From contig CAKPAZ010000015.1 in assembly GCA_934133195.1 (NCBI GenBank), positions 1 to 30,217 on the forward strand: a DNA stretch of 30,217 bases, read 5' to 3'. The notes below the pieces were generated by a model. The model worked only from the letters and a program-made list of their open reading frames with translations, was not told the origin of the DNA and did not search any database. The first letter of the stretch is position 1. Each line of letters begins with the position of its first letter. Below, in pieces: positions 30,201-30,217 of the stretch. This stretch comes from an uncultured Bacilli bacterium (GTDB taxonomy: Bacteria > Bacillota_I > Bacilli_A > ML615J-28 > CAG-313). The position numbers were made by a program, and so were the translations under genes.

Positions 30201-30217
30201 ATATTTAATTGTCTTTA

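Larger units (their letters stand above)
30141..30217. mobile_element. End of a probable insertion sequence (right window edge)
   Basis: It begins with the 28-bp repeat and continues off the window. Within it lies a perfect 15-16 bp hairpin with loop ACAT. Inward-protecting terminators next to the terminal repeat are common at insertion-sequence ends. The sequence inside the repeat differs from that at bases 1-93, as expected for the opposite end of the same element type. Confidence 0.5.

Noticed and set aside
1..30217. tRNA, rRNA or CRISPR array
   Set aside because: No T-loop/anticodon pattern, no rRNA-like sequence and no regularly spaced repeat-spacer array was found on either strand by reading.

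Overview
The window looks like a chromosomal contig from a low-GC, AT-rich Gram-positive lineage (Bacillota or Mycoplasmatota, perhaps an Erysipelotrichia or RF39-like gut bacterium; this is inferred from gene content and composition, not from a marker gene). TGA is a true stop: it ends rel, the YrzE-like gene and the Phd antitoxin. The code is therefore 11 and not the Mycoplasma code. Strong AGGAGG-type ribosome sites, TAATG/ATGA gene overlaps and hairpin-plus-T terminators are common. Most genes lie on the minus strand.

Region by region, left to right. Bases 1-121 are the end of a repeated, probably mobile, element. The first minus-strand operon is apt - rel - dtd - a 572-aa protein of unknown function (transcribed 5103 to 207), a common Bacillota stringent-response/tRNA quality-control cluster. 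A plus-strand SpoVB/MurJ-like lipid flippase (5224-6726) faces it divergently. Next come a hypothetical protein, a DUF421 (YetF-like) membrane protein and a divergent YrzE-like membrane protein. A tight NAD-related operon follows: NadC-like - PncB - PncA (10982 to 8405). Nicotinamidase plus nicotinate phosphoribosyltransferase make a complete niacin salvage route, but the NadC-like protein has lost the residues that should bind quinolinate. A Phd/PIN toxin-antitoxin module with a consensus promoter sits upstream of it. Then follow a NitT/TauT-type ABC importer (ATPase, permease, lipoprotein), a plus-strand histidine phosphatase, a large CtpE-like P-type ATPase and a plus-strand class I glutamine-amidotransferase-like hydrolase (PuuD/C26 family).

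From 18.8 to 27.6 kb is an accessory island on the minus strand, built around a 1695-aa RHS/YD-repeat polymorphic toxin. Its 200-residue tip is rich in hydrophobic glycine-zipper sequence and resembles no toxin fold I recognise. Directly downstream are three small genes, two of them membrane proteins and the first one translationally coupled to the RHS stop codon; these are candidate immunity genes. Upstream lie a displaced, broken RHS tip with two more small membrane proteins. The island also carries several degraded gene fragments, repeats and hairpins.

The right end holds an EF-G paralogue with altered GTPase motifs, then the 3' tail of a broken gene, then a second copy of the element end seen at base 1, inverted. 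An exact 28-bp repeat faces inward at both ends of the window, which suggests the contig is bounded by two copies of one insertion sequence.
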